A program made the translations under genes and the position numbers. From Apibacter sp. B3706 (GTDB lineage: Bacteria > Bacteroidota > Bacteroidia > Flavobacteriales > Weeksellaceae): a stretch of DNA of 64,000 nt. Below are positions 18,587 to 27,275 of the stretch, one piece after another. Where the stretch lies: contig NZ_CP049715.1 of the NCBI RefSeq assembly GCF_011082725.1, positions 2,232,001 to 2,296,000 of the forward strand. Reading direction: 5' to 3'. The first letter of the stretch is position 1. Each line of letters begins with the position of its first letter. The notes below the pieces were generated by a model, which was not told the DNA's origin, made no database searches, and saw only the letters and a list, made by a program, of their open reading frames with translations.

Positions 18587-19783
18587 TTAGATTTTATTTT
18601 TTCGGAATATAAAATATAAGTATATATATCCAATTAAAGCAGAACATAGGGAGGAAAATAGAATCATAATTTTAGCATGAGTTATATAGTCGGCATGTAT
18701 AGCCGGATTAAAAGCCAGTAAGGTAATAAAAATAGACATAGTAAATCCAATTCCACCTAAAAAACCGATTCCTATCATTTGCTTCCAATCTGTTTCCGAA
18801 GGAAGCCTACAAAATTTCAAAGCACAAGCCAGATAAGTAAATAAAATAATTCCTAAAGGTTTTCCAACGATTAAGCCAAAAAATATTCCAAGAGTGTACG
18901 ATTGAGAGAAAAGCTCTTGAATATTTAATTGAATAGATAAGGCTGTGTTGGCAAGTGCAAAAAGAGGAAGTATTATAAAATTGACAGGTAATTGGAGTAT
19001 AGATAGTAATTTCATGGCTTGAACATGGGGATTACCTCCTTCAAAGGGTATGGCAAATGCCAGTAGTATACCCGCAAGAGTTGCATGTACACCGGAATTA
19101 AGTAAGCAATACCAAATTCCTATACCGCCGATTATATATAAATATAAATGATTGATCTTTAGTTTTTTAAAAAGTAATAGTATCGTCCATATGAATAAGG
19201 CAAAAAATAAAAAGATCCAAGAAAGTTTTTTAGTGTAAAAAAAGGCTATAACTAAAATAGCCCCTAAATCGTCAATTACAGCTAAGGCAGTGAGAAATAC
19301 ACGGAGAGACAAGGGAATTTTTTTTCCTAATAAACTCAATACCCCCAACGCAAATGCTATATCGGTTGCCATAGGAATTCCGGCGCCAGAAATGGTGTCT
19401 TTTCCTAAATTTAAATATGCATATATTCCCGCAGGAATAATCATTCCGCCTATAGCTCCCAAAACAGGTAAAAGGGCTTGCGAACGATTGGAAAGTTTTC
19501 CAATATGTATTTCACGGATAAGTTCCAATCCCACCATTAAAAAAAATATACTCATTAACCCATCATTTATTAGTTCAGATACAGTTAATGCATTCCCCTG
19601 GGTGCTAAAAAGATATTCATTTCCTAATTTGAAGGATACCGATGTTTCCCAAAAATTATGATAGAAAGTGTGAAACGTTGAATTTGACAATATTATGGAA
19701 AAGATTGTACACAAGATAAGAAGTATCCCGACGGACTTCTCATTATTCATAAAATCTTTAATCGTTTTTCGCATTATACTCAT
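18587..19783 (-). CDS. nhaA: Na+/H+ antiporter NhaA
   Basis: Exchanges external protons for cytosolic Na+ at alkaline pH. The 398-residue protein has the family length and about twelve membrane helices. The diagnostic segments are IPMATDIAFALGVLSLLG (helix IV region), the paired aspartates of helix V in FLTALAVIDDLGAILVIAFFY, and a C-terminal GFLGGIGFTMSIFI. It lies 43 bases upstream of the M16 peptidase gene start on the same strand, without functional link. Confidence 0.96.
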   Translation of the reverse strand: MSIMRKTIKDFMNNEKSVGILLILCTIFSIILSNSTFHTFYHNFWETSVSFKLGNEYLFSTQGNALTVSELINDGLMSIFFLMVGLELIREIHIGKLSNRSQALLPVLGAIGGMIIPAGIYAYLNLGKDTISGAGIPMATDIAFALGVLSLLGKKIPLSLRVFLTALAVIDDLGAILVIAFFYTKKLSWIFLFFALFIWTILLLFKKLKINHLYLYIIGGIGIWYCLLNSGVHATLAGILLAFAIPFEGGNPHVQAMKLLSILQLPVNFIILPLFALANTALSIQLNIQELFSQSYTLGIFFGLIVGKPLGIILFTYLACALKFCRLPSETDWKQMIGIGFLGGIGFTMSIFITLLAFNPAIHADYITHAKIMILFSSLCSALIGYIYLYFIFRKNKI

Positions 19784-20008
19784 TTATTGCTAATTACCGT
19801 ATTGAATTATTAAGATTTGAATTATCGAGGATAATATATATATAGCTAAAATATAATTTTTAAATTTATGTTCACTTATAAATCAAACGGTATACTATTA
19901 ATTATTTAATTATAAAAATTGAGAAAAAGATAAAACGAACCTTTTCATGCGAATTAACGCTCTATATGTCCAATATATGTCGCAATCTAATGGTATAAGT
20001 ATTTTAAC

Positions 20009-20016
20009 TACATTTG
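20009..20016 (+). promoter_or_regulatory. Probable -7 box of the methyltransferase gene
   Basis: TACATTTG matches the Bacteroidota -7 consensus TAnnTTTG and sits 33 bases ahead of the ATG. The -33 box is degenerate. Confidence 0.45.
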
Positions 20017-20049
20017 CATCATATCAGTATAATAAAAAGTAAAATATAA

Positions 20050-20811
20050 ATGCAATCAGTTTTAAGAACATTATTCGGTTATTTAGCCAGACCACAATTA
20101 TATCCGGAATTAGTAAGAAAAATTTATAAAAATATTTTCGACAGAGGGAGCGCGGTTCAAGGAAAAAAAGAATCCGAAATATGGTGTGCAGAAAGAGCAA
20201 TCAGTCAGGATGATGCAATTTACCAGATTACAAAAAATGAATACTCTTTATATAAAGATTTTGCAGGACCAATGGAGGAGTCCAAAAAAATTGAGGCGGC
20301 TTGTCCGGTTAAAATGGGCGGAGCCGGAGCACTAGATCTTATCTACGCATTATGTGAATATACTCTGGCTAAAAATGTTATAGAAACCGGAGTAGCTTAC
20401 GGATGGAGTTCTCTGGCGGCTTTATTGTCTTTACAAAAAAGAGGTGGAAATTTGTATAGTTCAGATATGCCTTATTTGGACAGGAATAATGATAAATTTG
20501 TTGGATGTGTAGTACCTGATAATCTTAGAAACTATTGGAAATTATTTAGACAAGCAGATAAAGAATCTTTGCCTAAAATATTCAAAGAACAACAGACTTT
20601 TGAGATAGCTCATTATGATAGCGATAAAAGTTATAAAGGTAGAATGTGGGCCTATCCTTTACTATGGGAAAGAATAGAAAAAAACGGCTTTTTTATCAGT
20701 GATGATATTGGAGATAATTCTGCTTTTATGGATTGGGTAAATCAAAATCATTTACAAACGGTAATTGTCGAATTTGAAGGAAAATATGTGGGAATTGTAA
20801 AAAAAGTATAG
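20050..20811 (+). CDS. Class I SAM-dependent methyltransferase, unknown substrate
   Basis: The 253-residue product has a Rossmann-like methyltransferase core. The glycine-rich SAM loop is VIETGVAYGWSSLAALL (about 115-131), an acidic residue follows the next strand (NLYSSDMPYL), and FISDDIGDNSAF (about 217-228) matches motif IV of O-methyltransferase-like proteins. It is not close to any named enzyme by eye. Neighbouring folC is separated by about 100 bases and no operon is implied. Some members modify small surface glycans; here that would be speculation. Confidence 0.75.
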   Translation: MQSVLRTLFGYLARPQLYPELVRKIYKNIFDRGSAVQGKKESEIWCAERAISQDDAIYQITKNEYSLYKDFAGPMEESKKIEAACPVKMGGAGALDLIYALCEYTLAKNVIETGVAYGWSSLAALLSLQKRGGNLYSSDMPYLDRNNDKFVGCVVPDNLRNYWKLFRQADKESLPKIFKEQQTFEIAHYDSDKSYKGRMWAYPLLWERIEKNGFFISDDIGDNSAFMDWVNQNHLQTVIVEFEGKYVGIVKKV

Positions 20812-20910
20812 AGAAATAATTTCTTTATTAAAAAATGGTTATTTAAAATTTTACGGATTACTTCAAGTGTATTTTAATTTTTAATAATATAAATCGTATT
20901 ATTTTTAGTC

Positions 20911-22134
20911 ATGCAGACATATGAAGAAATTTTAGAGTGGTTGTATACCCAAGTTTCAAATTATCAAAATGTCGGGAATTCTGCATATAAGCCCGGATTT
21001 GAAAATATAATAAAACTGAGTGAAATTTTAGGAAATCCTCACAGAAAATTTAAATCCATACATATTGCGGGAACTAATGGAAAAGGGAGTGTTTCTAATA
21101 TGACCGCCTCCATTTTAAAAGAAGCCGGGTATAAAGTGGGATTATTTACTTCTCCTCATCTTAAAAATTTCACTGAACGGATAAGGGTTGACGGAAAAGA
21201 ATGCCCCTCAGAGTTTGTATATAATTTTTTAATTACTATTAGAGATCATTTTACTAAGGATTTTAATCCTTCCTTCTTTGAATTAACAACCGCTATGGCT
21301 TTTAGCTATTTTGCTAAAGAAAAAGTTGATATAGCTGTAATAGAGGTTGGAATAGGCGGAAGGTTAGATTCAACAAATATCATTACTCCCGAAGTATGTG
21401 CAATAACAAGTATATCGATGGATCATGTGGATTTATTGGGAGATACACTTGAAAAAATAGCCACAGAAAAAGCGGGGATTATTAAACCCGGAATTCCTGT
21501 AGTTATTGGAGAAGATAAGGAAGAAGTTAAAAAATTACTAGTACATATTGCTCAAGAGCGTAATGCCGAATATATAGATGCGACAAAAAATAAGGTAAAC
21601 TATCCATCAGATTTAAAAGGTATATATCAAGAAAAAAATAAAAAAACGGTAGTAAGTATTATCGATGTTTTAAATGATAAAGGATTTAAAATATCTGTTG
21701 ATCAGGTTAAAAAGGGCCTTTTGCATGTAAAAGATTCAATGAACTTTAGAGGAAGATGGGAGATTTTGCAATGGGAAAATCCAGTGATTATCTGCGATAC
21801 GGCCCATAATGAGGATGGCTTTAAACAATTGGCCGAACAATTTAAACGGGTAACCTATAAAAAACTGAGAATTGTAATCGGTTTTGTAAAAGGTAAAGAT
21901 TTAGATAAAATATTTCCACTATTGCCGATTGATGCCATCTATTATTTTGTAAAACCGGCTATTCAAAGAGGACTACATCCCAATGAATATACCGAAAAAA
22001 TAGATTTATACTTCAAAAATTATCAAAAATTCGATAGTGTAGCAGAAGGATTTGATGCCGCTAAAACCCAGTCTGACAAAGAAGATTTGATTTTTATAGG
22101 AGGAAGTAATTTTGTGGTAGCAGAAATTTTTTAA
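20911..22134 (+). CDS. folC: Bifunctional folylpolyglutamate/dihydrofolate synthase
   Basis: Adds glutamate to dihydropteroate or reduced folates. The Mur-ligase-like protein of 407 residues has the P-loop HIAGTNGKGSVSNMTASIL, FTSPHLKNFTERIRVDG, the metal-binding VIEVGIGGRLDSTN region, SMDHVDLLGDTLEKIATEKAGIIK split across about 168-191 and the C-terminal domain DTAHNEDGF. All expected motifs are present. Confidence 0.95.
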   Translation: MQTYEEILEWLYTQVSNYQNVGNSAYKPGFENIIKLSEILGNPHRKFKSIHIAGTNGKGSVSNMTASILKEAGYKVGLFTSPHLKNFTERIRVDGKECPSEFVYNFLITIRDHFTKDFNPSFFELTTAMAFSYFAKEKVDIAVIEVGIGGRLDSTNIITPEVCAITSISMDHVDLLGDTLEKIATEKAGIIKPGIPVVIGEDKEEVKKLLVHIAQERNAEYIDATKNKVNYPSDLKGIYQEKNKKTVVSIIDVLNDKGFKISVDQVKKGLLHVKDSMNFRGRWEILQWENPVIICDTAHNEDGFKQLAEQFKRVTYKKLRIVIGFVKGKDLDKIFPLLPIDAIYYFVKPAIQRGLHPNEYTEKIDLYFKNYQKFDSVAEGFDAAKTQSDKEDLIFIGGSNFVVAEIF

Positions 22135-22142
22135 AAAAAATA

Positions 22143-22173
22143 TTTGCAAGTATAAAAAATGAGCGTATATTTG
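22143..22173 (+). promoter_or_regulatory. Consensus Bacteroidota promoter for tRNA-Val
   Basis: TTTG at 22143-22146 is followed after exactly 19 bases by TATATTTG at 22166-22173, a perfect match to TTTG-N19-TAnnTTTG. It lies about 60 bases upstream of tRNA-Val and starts right after folC. Confidence 0.8.
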
Positions 22174-22231
22174 CAATCCAATTACGGAACAAAGTAATAA
22201 AGAAAAGCTCTTAAATATCTTTGTTTTAAAG

Positions 22232-22306
22232 GGGCGATTAGCTCAGCTGGTTCAGAGCACCTGCCTTACAAGCAGGGGGTCGCAGGTTCGAATCCTGCAT
22301 CGCCCA
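22232..22306 (+). tRNA. tRNA-Val (anticodon TAC)
   Basis: The 75-base sequence folds normally: acceptor GGGCGAT with ATCGCCC, D-arm TTAGCTCAGCTGGTTCAGAGC, anticodon loop CTTACAA, T-arm GCAGGTTCGAATCCTGC. The anticodon TAC reads GTA and, with modification, other Val codons. Confidence 0.96.
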
Positions 22307-22313
22307 CAACAAG

Positions 22314-22347
22314 AAAAACCTTGATTTTTTTCAGTTAAGGTTTTTTT
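22314..22347 (+). terminator. Terminator-like hairpin between tRNA-Val and tRNA-Gln
   Basis: AAAAACCTT and AAGGTTTTTTT pair around a 14-base loop and the right arm runs into T. It lies only 9 bases ahead of tRNA-Gln, whose own promoter is not evident. Confidence 0.6.
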
Positions 22348-22355
22348 GTTGGTAC

Positions 22356-22426
22356 AGACCCATGGTGTAACGGTAGCACACCGGTTTTTGGTACCGTTTG
22401 TCGGGGTTCGAATCCCTGTGGGTCTA
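22356..22426 (+). tRNA. tRNA-Gln (anticodon TTG)
   Basis: A 71-base tRNA with acceptor AGACCCA/TGGGTCT, D-arm ATGGTGTAACGGTAGCAC, anticodon loop TTTTGGT and T-arm CGGGGTTCGAATCCCTG. The outermost pair of the anticodon stem is mismatched (C-T). The anticodon TTG reads CAA and CAG. Confidence 0.93.
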
Positions 22427-22450
22427 CAACAAATTAAATGAAAAAGTATA

Positions 22451-22481
22451 TTTGTAGGATTGTAAAAAATAATTACATTTG
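22451..22481 (+). promoter_or_regulatory. Consensus Bacteroidota promoter for rpsT
   Basis: TTTG at 22451-22454 and TACATTTG at 22474-22481 are separated by exactly 19 bases, a perfect TTTG-N19-TAnnTTTG. The rpsT start follows 34 bases later. Confidence 0.85.
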
Positions 22482-22515
22482 CACCGCAAATAGATAATGA
22501 AAAGAAAGAATTAAA

Positions 22516-22770
22516 ATGGCAAATCATAAGTCAGCAATAAAAAGAATAAGACAGAATCACGTAAGAAGATTACGTAATAAGTATTATCATAAATCAGCTC
22601 GTACAGCTATTAAAGAATTAAGAGCTGAAACAGATAAAACTGTAGCGGTAGGTAAATTACCGGCTGTTTTTTCTCAGATTGATAAGTTAGCAAAAAGAAA
22701 CATTATTCATAAGAATAAAGCGTCTAACTTGAAATCTAAATTAAACAAGCACGTTAACGCATTAGCGTAA
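22516..22770 (+). CDS. rpsT: 30S ribosomal protein S20
   Basis: Primary 16S rRNA-binding protein of the small subunit. The 84-residue, very basic, helical sequence starts MANHKSAIKRIRQNHVRR and contains RTAIKELR and RNIIHKNKASNLKSKLNKHV, all standard for S20. It has its own promoter upstream and tRNA-Glu 15 bases downstream, so the two may share a transcript. Confidence 0.98.
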   Translation: MANHKSAIKRIRQNHVRRLRNKYYHKSARTAIKELRAETDKTVAVGKLPAVFSQIDKLAKRNIIHKNKASNLKSKLNKHVNALA

Positions 22771-22785
22771 ATAAAAATAATAGTA

Positions 22786-22857
22786 GGCCCGTTCGTCTAT
22801 CGGTTAGGACTTCAGATTTTCATTCTGGCAAGAGGGGTTCGACTCCCCTACGGGCTA
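22786..22857 (+). tRNA. tRNA-Glu (anticodon TTC)
   Basis: A 72-base tRNA: acceptor GGCCCGT with ACGGGCT (one G-U pair), D-arm CGTCTATCGGTTAGGAC, anticodon loop region ATTTTCATT giving TTC, T-arm GAGGGGTTCGACTCCCCT. It likely shares the rpsT transcript. Confidence 0.96.
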
Positions 22858-22865
22858 CTAATCTC

Positions 22866-22900
22866 AGGCTTAAATTACTTTAATAATTTAAGCCTTTTTT
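22866..22900 (+). terminator. Terminator after rpsT/tRNA-Glu
   Basis: AGGCTTAAATTA and TAATTTAAGCCT pair around a short loop and run into seven T. The remaining bases to 23124 hold nothing I can support. Confidence 0.85.
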
Positions 22901-23124
22901 TATGAAAATTAATTGTCATTTCAGGAAGTAAGAAAAAATTATGAATAAATTAATTGTAATATTTTATAATGTTTATTTACTATTCGATTTAATGGCTTCT
23001 TATAATTTTCCAATGCTCAAATCTTTTTAATATAGAGACCTTTTGTTATTTAAAAAGTTTAGAATAACAATAAATGAAGCAAAATATCATTTTTTAATAT
23101 TATATAGTTATTGGTAAAATTGTA

Positions 23125-23478
23125 TTATAATAGCACCCCCCTTTCAATAGCTAATTCTAATTCTTTTATACTAAGATCCTTTAATTCTTTTTCATAAATT
23201 AATCGTTGATAAAGAAAAATATTTACGGTTTTATTAAATATACTTTTTAATATATCTAACGCAGAATAGCTTTCAGGATAAAACCTTTCGTTAAATTTAA
23301 ATTCATTGCTAATCTTTACATTAAATTCTTTCGTAAAATATGTAAGAAAATCATTTGCATCATGTCCAATTAATCCAAAATCTTCATATAATTTCATTTC
23401 AGGTTTAAATTGTATTTTATTCTCCCATTGGGATAATAAAACTTTCTCTAAAAATAATTGTAATTTATGATCAACCAT
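23125..23478 (-). CDS. DUF1493-like protein (acyl-carrier-protein-like fold)
   Basis: The 117-residue reading starts at an ATG (23476-23478); the frame stays open to a GTG at 23550, which would add 24 residues. The centre, LYEDFGLIGHDANDFLTYF followed by TKEFNV and a later ERFYPE, matches the DUF1493 pattern, whose members look like acyl carrier proteins in which the DSL serine is replaced. Here the equivalent position reads GHDAN, with no phosphopantetheine serine. The gene stands alone on the minus strand between a ribosomal/tRNA cluster and gpmA, in very AT-rich sequence, so recent gain is plausible. The role is unknown. Confidence 0.6.
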   Translation of the reverse strand: MVDHKLQLFLEKVLLSQWENKIQFKPEMKLYEDFGLIGHDANDFLTYFTKEFNVKISNEFKFNERFYPESYSALDILKSIFNKTVNIFLYQRLIYEKELKDLSIKELELAIERGVLL

Positions 23479-24030
23479 ATTTATTAAATTTATGATACCT
23501 CTAATTTTAACTACATCATTAATAAAATGATTATTTTTATTCAAAGACACAGAATGTCATTTGAAATTCGTAACTAGTTGTTTACGTGTCTAATCCAATC
23601 AATACCATAGTCAATTCATATCAATCACTAAGAAAGTACACAGATCAATGCAGTACTTATAAATTTCAACTATGATAAGGAGGTGAATTAAATGGTTATA
23701 AGATAGGATTTTCGTTTTTTACTAAGTAATTGTTGGAGACACCTAATTAGGCAATATTAGGTTATTCAAAAGTATGTGATCTAATGTAGTATGATAAAGT
23801 TTTTATATTTTGTAAATGTATAAAAAGGCATAGTAAATTGCAAATATATATTTAATAAAAATACATTTATATTAATAAAATGCATAACAACATAAATATC
23901 GACATATAATATAGTTTTATGAATATGCAAAAACTTACCATTTTTTATTAAAAATATGTATATAAAAGCTTTTAATTTGAATAGTTTGTTGATGAAATTT
24001 TCATTAAAACTAAAACTCATAAGGAATAGA
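23479..24030. other. Long AT-rich spacer with no supported gene
   Basis: Between the DUF1493-like gene and the gpmA terminator I see no convincing gene. A 79-codon minus-strand frame (23781-24020) is low-complexity and AT-driven. An unusually strong Shine-Dalgarno-like AAGGAGGTGA (23677-23686) precedes ATG GTT ATA AGA TAG at 23692-23706, a four-codon frame. Short imperfect repeats such as CCTAATTAGG occur near 23740. The stretch may be a decayed gene or insertion. Confidence 0.4.
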
Positions 24031-24067
24031 ATAAAATAAAAGTCCTGATTTCAATTGAAATCAGGAC
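24031..24067 (-). terminator. Terminator of gpmA
   Basis: A perfect 26-base palindrome (24042-24067) with half-site GTCCTGATTTCAA is followed on the minus strand by a T-rich tail. It lies beyond the gpmA stop in the direction of its transcription. Confidence 0.8.
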
Positions 24068-24203
24068 CATATGTTTAGTTAAATATTTGAGAAAAGCTAT
24101 TCGAAGAGAATAACTTACTATGAAAAGAACTTTTTTTAATATTTTTATTTTAAGCTAGCTTAAAAAATATAATTTTGTTAATTTCATAAGAAGTTAACAC
24201 ATA

Positions 24204-24809
24204 TTAGAGATTTTTAACCTTTAAAACATGTAAATTGGAATCTAATTCATAGAGTCTGGGCACTCCTGTAGCTATTTCAAATTTTATAATTTCTTCTGGA
24301 GTCATTTTTTCTAAATACATAACTAATGCACGTAAACTATTTCCATGTGCAGCTATGATTATGTTTTTTCCCTCCTTAATTTTTGGAACTATCTCACTTT
24401 CAAAATAAGGAATTACTCTTTCTGCAGTATCTTTAAGGCTCTCTCCATTAGGCGGAGCTACATCGTAACTTCTTCGCCAAATATGAACTTGTTCATCTCC
24501 AAATTTCTTAGCTGTTTCAGCCTTATTTAAGCCTTGTAGATCTCCATACATTCTTTCATTTAATGCTTTATCAAATTTCGTAGGTACATTTTTTATTCCG
24601 GCTTCATTCAACGCGATTTGTAAAGTTTCTTGAGCTCTTTTCAAAGCAGATGAATACGCATAATCAAAATGTAAACCTTTAAGCTGATCGCCGGCTTTTT
24701 TAGCCTCTTCTTTTCCTTTGTCGGATAATTCTACATCAACCCAACCGGTAAATTTATTTTCCAGATTCCAAACACTCTGACCGTGTCTCAGTAATACTAA
24801 AATTGCCAT
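24204..24809 (-). CDS. gpmA: 2,3-bisphosphoglycerate-dependent phosphoglycerate mutase
   Basis: Interconverts 3- and 2-phosphoglycerate in glycolysis. The phosphohistidine motif LLRHGQSVWNLENKFTGW (about 6-23) contains the catalytic histidine, RRSYDVAPPNGESL carries the second substrate-binding block and AAHGNSLRALV the second histidine. At 201 residues it is shorter than the 250-residue E. coli enzyme, as is usual for Bacteroidota members. It ends with the palindromic terminator at 24042-24067. Confidence 0.94.
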   Translation of the reverse strand: MAILVLLRHGQSVWNLENKFTGWVDVELSDKGKEEAKKAGDQLKGLHFDYAYSSALKRAQETLQIALNEAGIKNVPTKFDKALNERMYGDLQGLNKAETAKKFGDEQVHIWRRSYDVAPPNGESLKDTAERVIPYFESEIVPKIKEGKNIIIAAHGNSLRALVMYLEKMTPEEIIKFEIATGVPRLYELDSNLHVLKVKNL

Positions 24810-24977
24810 GATTACAAAATATTTATATTAACTATATTATCTTGAAATAATTGTGCCAATATAAAAATAATGACTATTAATTTACCCATAAATCTGATTA
24901 AAATTAAGAAGTAATGAAATAAGTGTTTAAGAAAATGTTAATTTTGAAATTATTTCAAAAAACGGAAAGAGTTAGTA

Positions 24978-26945
24978 ATGAGAAAAAGTAGTTTACTTGT
25001 ATCAATTCTAATCGGGATTTTTACTATGGCACAAAAACAAAATTTGACTCCTGAATTACTTTGGAGTTTAGGTAGGGTATCTATAGACGCTGTAAATGAT
25101 ACCGGAGACATTATTTATGGTGTTCAATATTATAATGTTGATGAAAATAACAGTACCAGAGATTTATATCATCTAAATCTAGATGGGCAAATTATCAGAC
25201 TTAATGAAAGTAAAGACAAGGAAAAAGCATTATCTTTTCATTCACAAAATGAATTTATATATTCGGTGGGAGAAGATATCTATTCTTATAATCTAAAAAC
25301 TAAGAAAACAGAAAAAATTAATAAAGAAAACGAAATTCTTTCCGGGTTACTTTATGCGAATAATTCCAACTATTTTGCTATATCTAAACCGGTAAAATTA
25401 GAAAAAGTTTTAGGCTCAGATATATATCCAACAATGGAAAAATCAGATGTGAAAGTTTATGATCATTTAATGTATAGACATTGGGATACCTGGAAAGACG
25501 GAAAATTTAAACATATATTCATTGGTAGTACAAACGGAAGTTTGGTGGATATCAATAAGGATGAAAAATATAATTCCGAAGATTATTCATTTTCTCCGGA
25601 TAGTAAATATTTAGTTTACCAATCCAAAAAACTTTTCGGAACTCAAGATGCAATTTCTACCAATACGGATATATACCTTTATGATATATTTTCACAACAA
25701 ACGCAAAATTTAACTGTTGAAAATAAAGGATACGATACTAACCCTAAGTTTAGTCCACAAGGTGGAGTATTGGCGTGGTTGTCAATGAAAACAGACGGAT
25801 ATGAGGCAGATAAAAATGATCTAAAAATTTATGATTTGGCTACTCAGAAAACAATAAATTTAACTTCAACTTGGGATAATACGGTAATAGACTATGTTTG
25901 GGCTAAAAATGGAAAGAAAATTTATTTTTTGGCCGGTATCAACGCTACTAAACAATTTTTTGAGTTAGATATCAAAACAAAAAAAATCAGACAAATTACC
26001 AAAGGTCAGCATGATTATGTTAGCATACGTATCACCGGTGATTATTTGGTTGGAGAGCGTCAAGACATGAATCATGCGTCTGAAATTTATAAAGTAAATA
26101 TTAAAACCGGAGTAGAAACTAAGTTAACTTCAGTAAATGATGACCTCTATCAAAAGATAAAAAGTTGTAGAGTTGAAGAAAGATGGATTGACACTACTGA
26201 TGGAAAAAAAATGTTGGTTTGGGTAATATATCCTCCAGATTTTGATAAAAATAAAAAATACCCTACTTTATTATACTGTCAGGGAGGGCCTCAAAGTACG
26301 GTATCTCAATTTTACAGTTTCCGTTGGAACTTTCAGATTATGGCATCCAACGGTTATATTGTTGTAGCCCCCAATCGAAGAGGATTGCCTTCTTTCGGCG
26401 TGAAATGGAATGAAGAGATATCAGGTGACTGGGGTGGACAACCTATGAGAGACTATTTATCTGCTATTGATGAAGTTTCTAAAGAACCCTATGTGGACAA
26501 AAATCGTTTAGGTGCTGTAGGAGCCAGTTATGGCGGTTATTCGGTTTATTATTTAGCAGGTATTCATAAGAAAAGATTTAAAACTTTTATTTCACATTGT
26601 GGGGTATTTGACTTAGAATCCATGTATGGATCAACCGAAGAAATATTCTTTCCCAATTATGATATAGGTGGAGCTTATTGGGAAAATCCTCAACCCAAAG
26701 CTTATAAAGAATTTAATCCTATTAAATTAGTTTCTAATTGGGATACTCCTATATTGATTATTCATGGGGGAAGAGATTATCGAGTTCCTTATACTCAAGG
26801 TCTTGAAGCTTTTCAAGCGGCGCAGTTGAAGGGCATAAAGAGCCGACTTTTGTATTTTCCGGAAGAAAGCCATTGGGTTCAACAACCTCAAAATGGTATA
26901 ATTTGGCAAAAAGAATTTTTTAAATGGTTAAAAGAGACACTTTAG
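24978..26945 (+). CDS. S9 family serine peptidase (prolyl-oligopeptidase/DPP type)
   Basis: A 655-residue protein with a predicted signal peptide (first about 18 residues) and a beta-propeller formed by the first 400 residues, including repeated YDLATQK- and PDSKYLVY-like blades. The C-terminal alpha/beta-hydrolase has the nucleophile S517 in GASYGGYS, D600 in HGGRDYRVPY and H632 in ESHW, a complete triad. Members remove dipeptides or cut after proline or other small residues. It probably acts in the periplasm, in line with the neighbouring exported proteases. It is followed by a strong terminator. Confidence 0.93.
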   Translation: MRKSSLLVSILIGIFTMAQKQNLTPELLWSLGRVSIDAVNDTGDIIYGVQYYNVDENNSTRDLYHLNLDGQIIRLNESKDKEKALSFHSQNEFIYSVGEDIYSYNLKTKKTEKINKENEILSGLLYANNSNYFAISKPVKLEKVLGSDIYPTMEKSDVKVYDHLMYRHWDTWKDGKFKHIFIGSTNGSLVDINKDEKYNSEDYSFSPDSKYLVYQSKKLFGTQDAISTNTDIYLYDIFSQQTQNLTVENKGYDTNPKFSPQGGVLAWLSMKTDGYEADKNDLKIYDLATQKTINLTSTWDNTVIDYVWAKNGKKIYFLAGINATKQFFELDIKTKKIRQITKGQHDYVSIRITGDYLVGERQDMNHASEIYKVNIKTGVETKLTSVNDDLYQKIKSCRVEERWIDTTDGKKMLVWVIYPPDFDKNKKYPTLLYCQGGPQSTVSQFYSFRWNFQIMASNGYIVVAPNRRGLPSFGVKWNEEISGDWGGQPMRDYLSAIDEVSKEPYVDKNRLGAVGASYGGYSVYYLAGIHKKRFKTFISHCGVFDLESMYGSTEEIFFPNYDIGGAYWENPQPKAYKEFNPIKLVSNWDTPILIIHGGRDYRVPYTQGLEAFQAAQLKGIKSRLLYFPEESHWVQQPQNGIIWQKEFFKWLKETL

Positions 26946-27020
26946 TTTTTAATTATCCATTCAATATAATAATATCTTATTATATCTATTACAAAAGTTA
27001 AAATATATAAATAATGGTCT

Positions 27021-27058
27021 AAAAAAGGTTGGAAGATTTTTTTTTCCAACCTTTTTTT
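27021..27058 (+). terminator. Terminator after the S9 peptidase gene
   Basis: AAAAAAGGTTGGAA and TTCCAACCTTTTTTT pair around a T-rich loop. The rest of the 330-base gap to 27275 is AT-rich with nothing further I can support. Confidence 0.85.
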
Positions 27059-27275
27059 ATAAATATAAAAAAAAACTTTTAATCAAGCTTGTTTATAAAA
27101 ATTAAAGAAGGCAAGATTATTTTCAATTTATGGTAATATTTTATTCCATTAAAGATGTGAATGTTAAGTGTATTATTAAAATATAAAGGCTTAAATTGGT
27201 TATTAAAATTAAATGACATCACATAATAAATGCATTTATTTATTACATTTGAATATAATTTTTAAAGAATTAACT

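Noticed and set aside
22252-22527. Minus-strand 91-codon frame across tRNA-Val and tRNA-Gln
   Set aside because: It is the complement of two tRNA genes and ends in the rpsT start; such tRNA-shadow frames are often mis-annotated as proteins.
23670-23695. Fragment of 16S rRNA 3' end (complement of AAGGAGGTGA)
   Set aside because: Only ten bases match; the flanks share nothing with 16S rRNA.
23781-24020. 79-codon minus-strand frame in the AT-rich spacer
   Set aside because: Low-complexity, Phe/Lys/Ile/Asn-rich, no domain and no promoter; expected by chance at this base composition.
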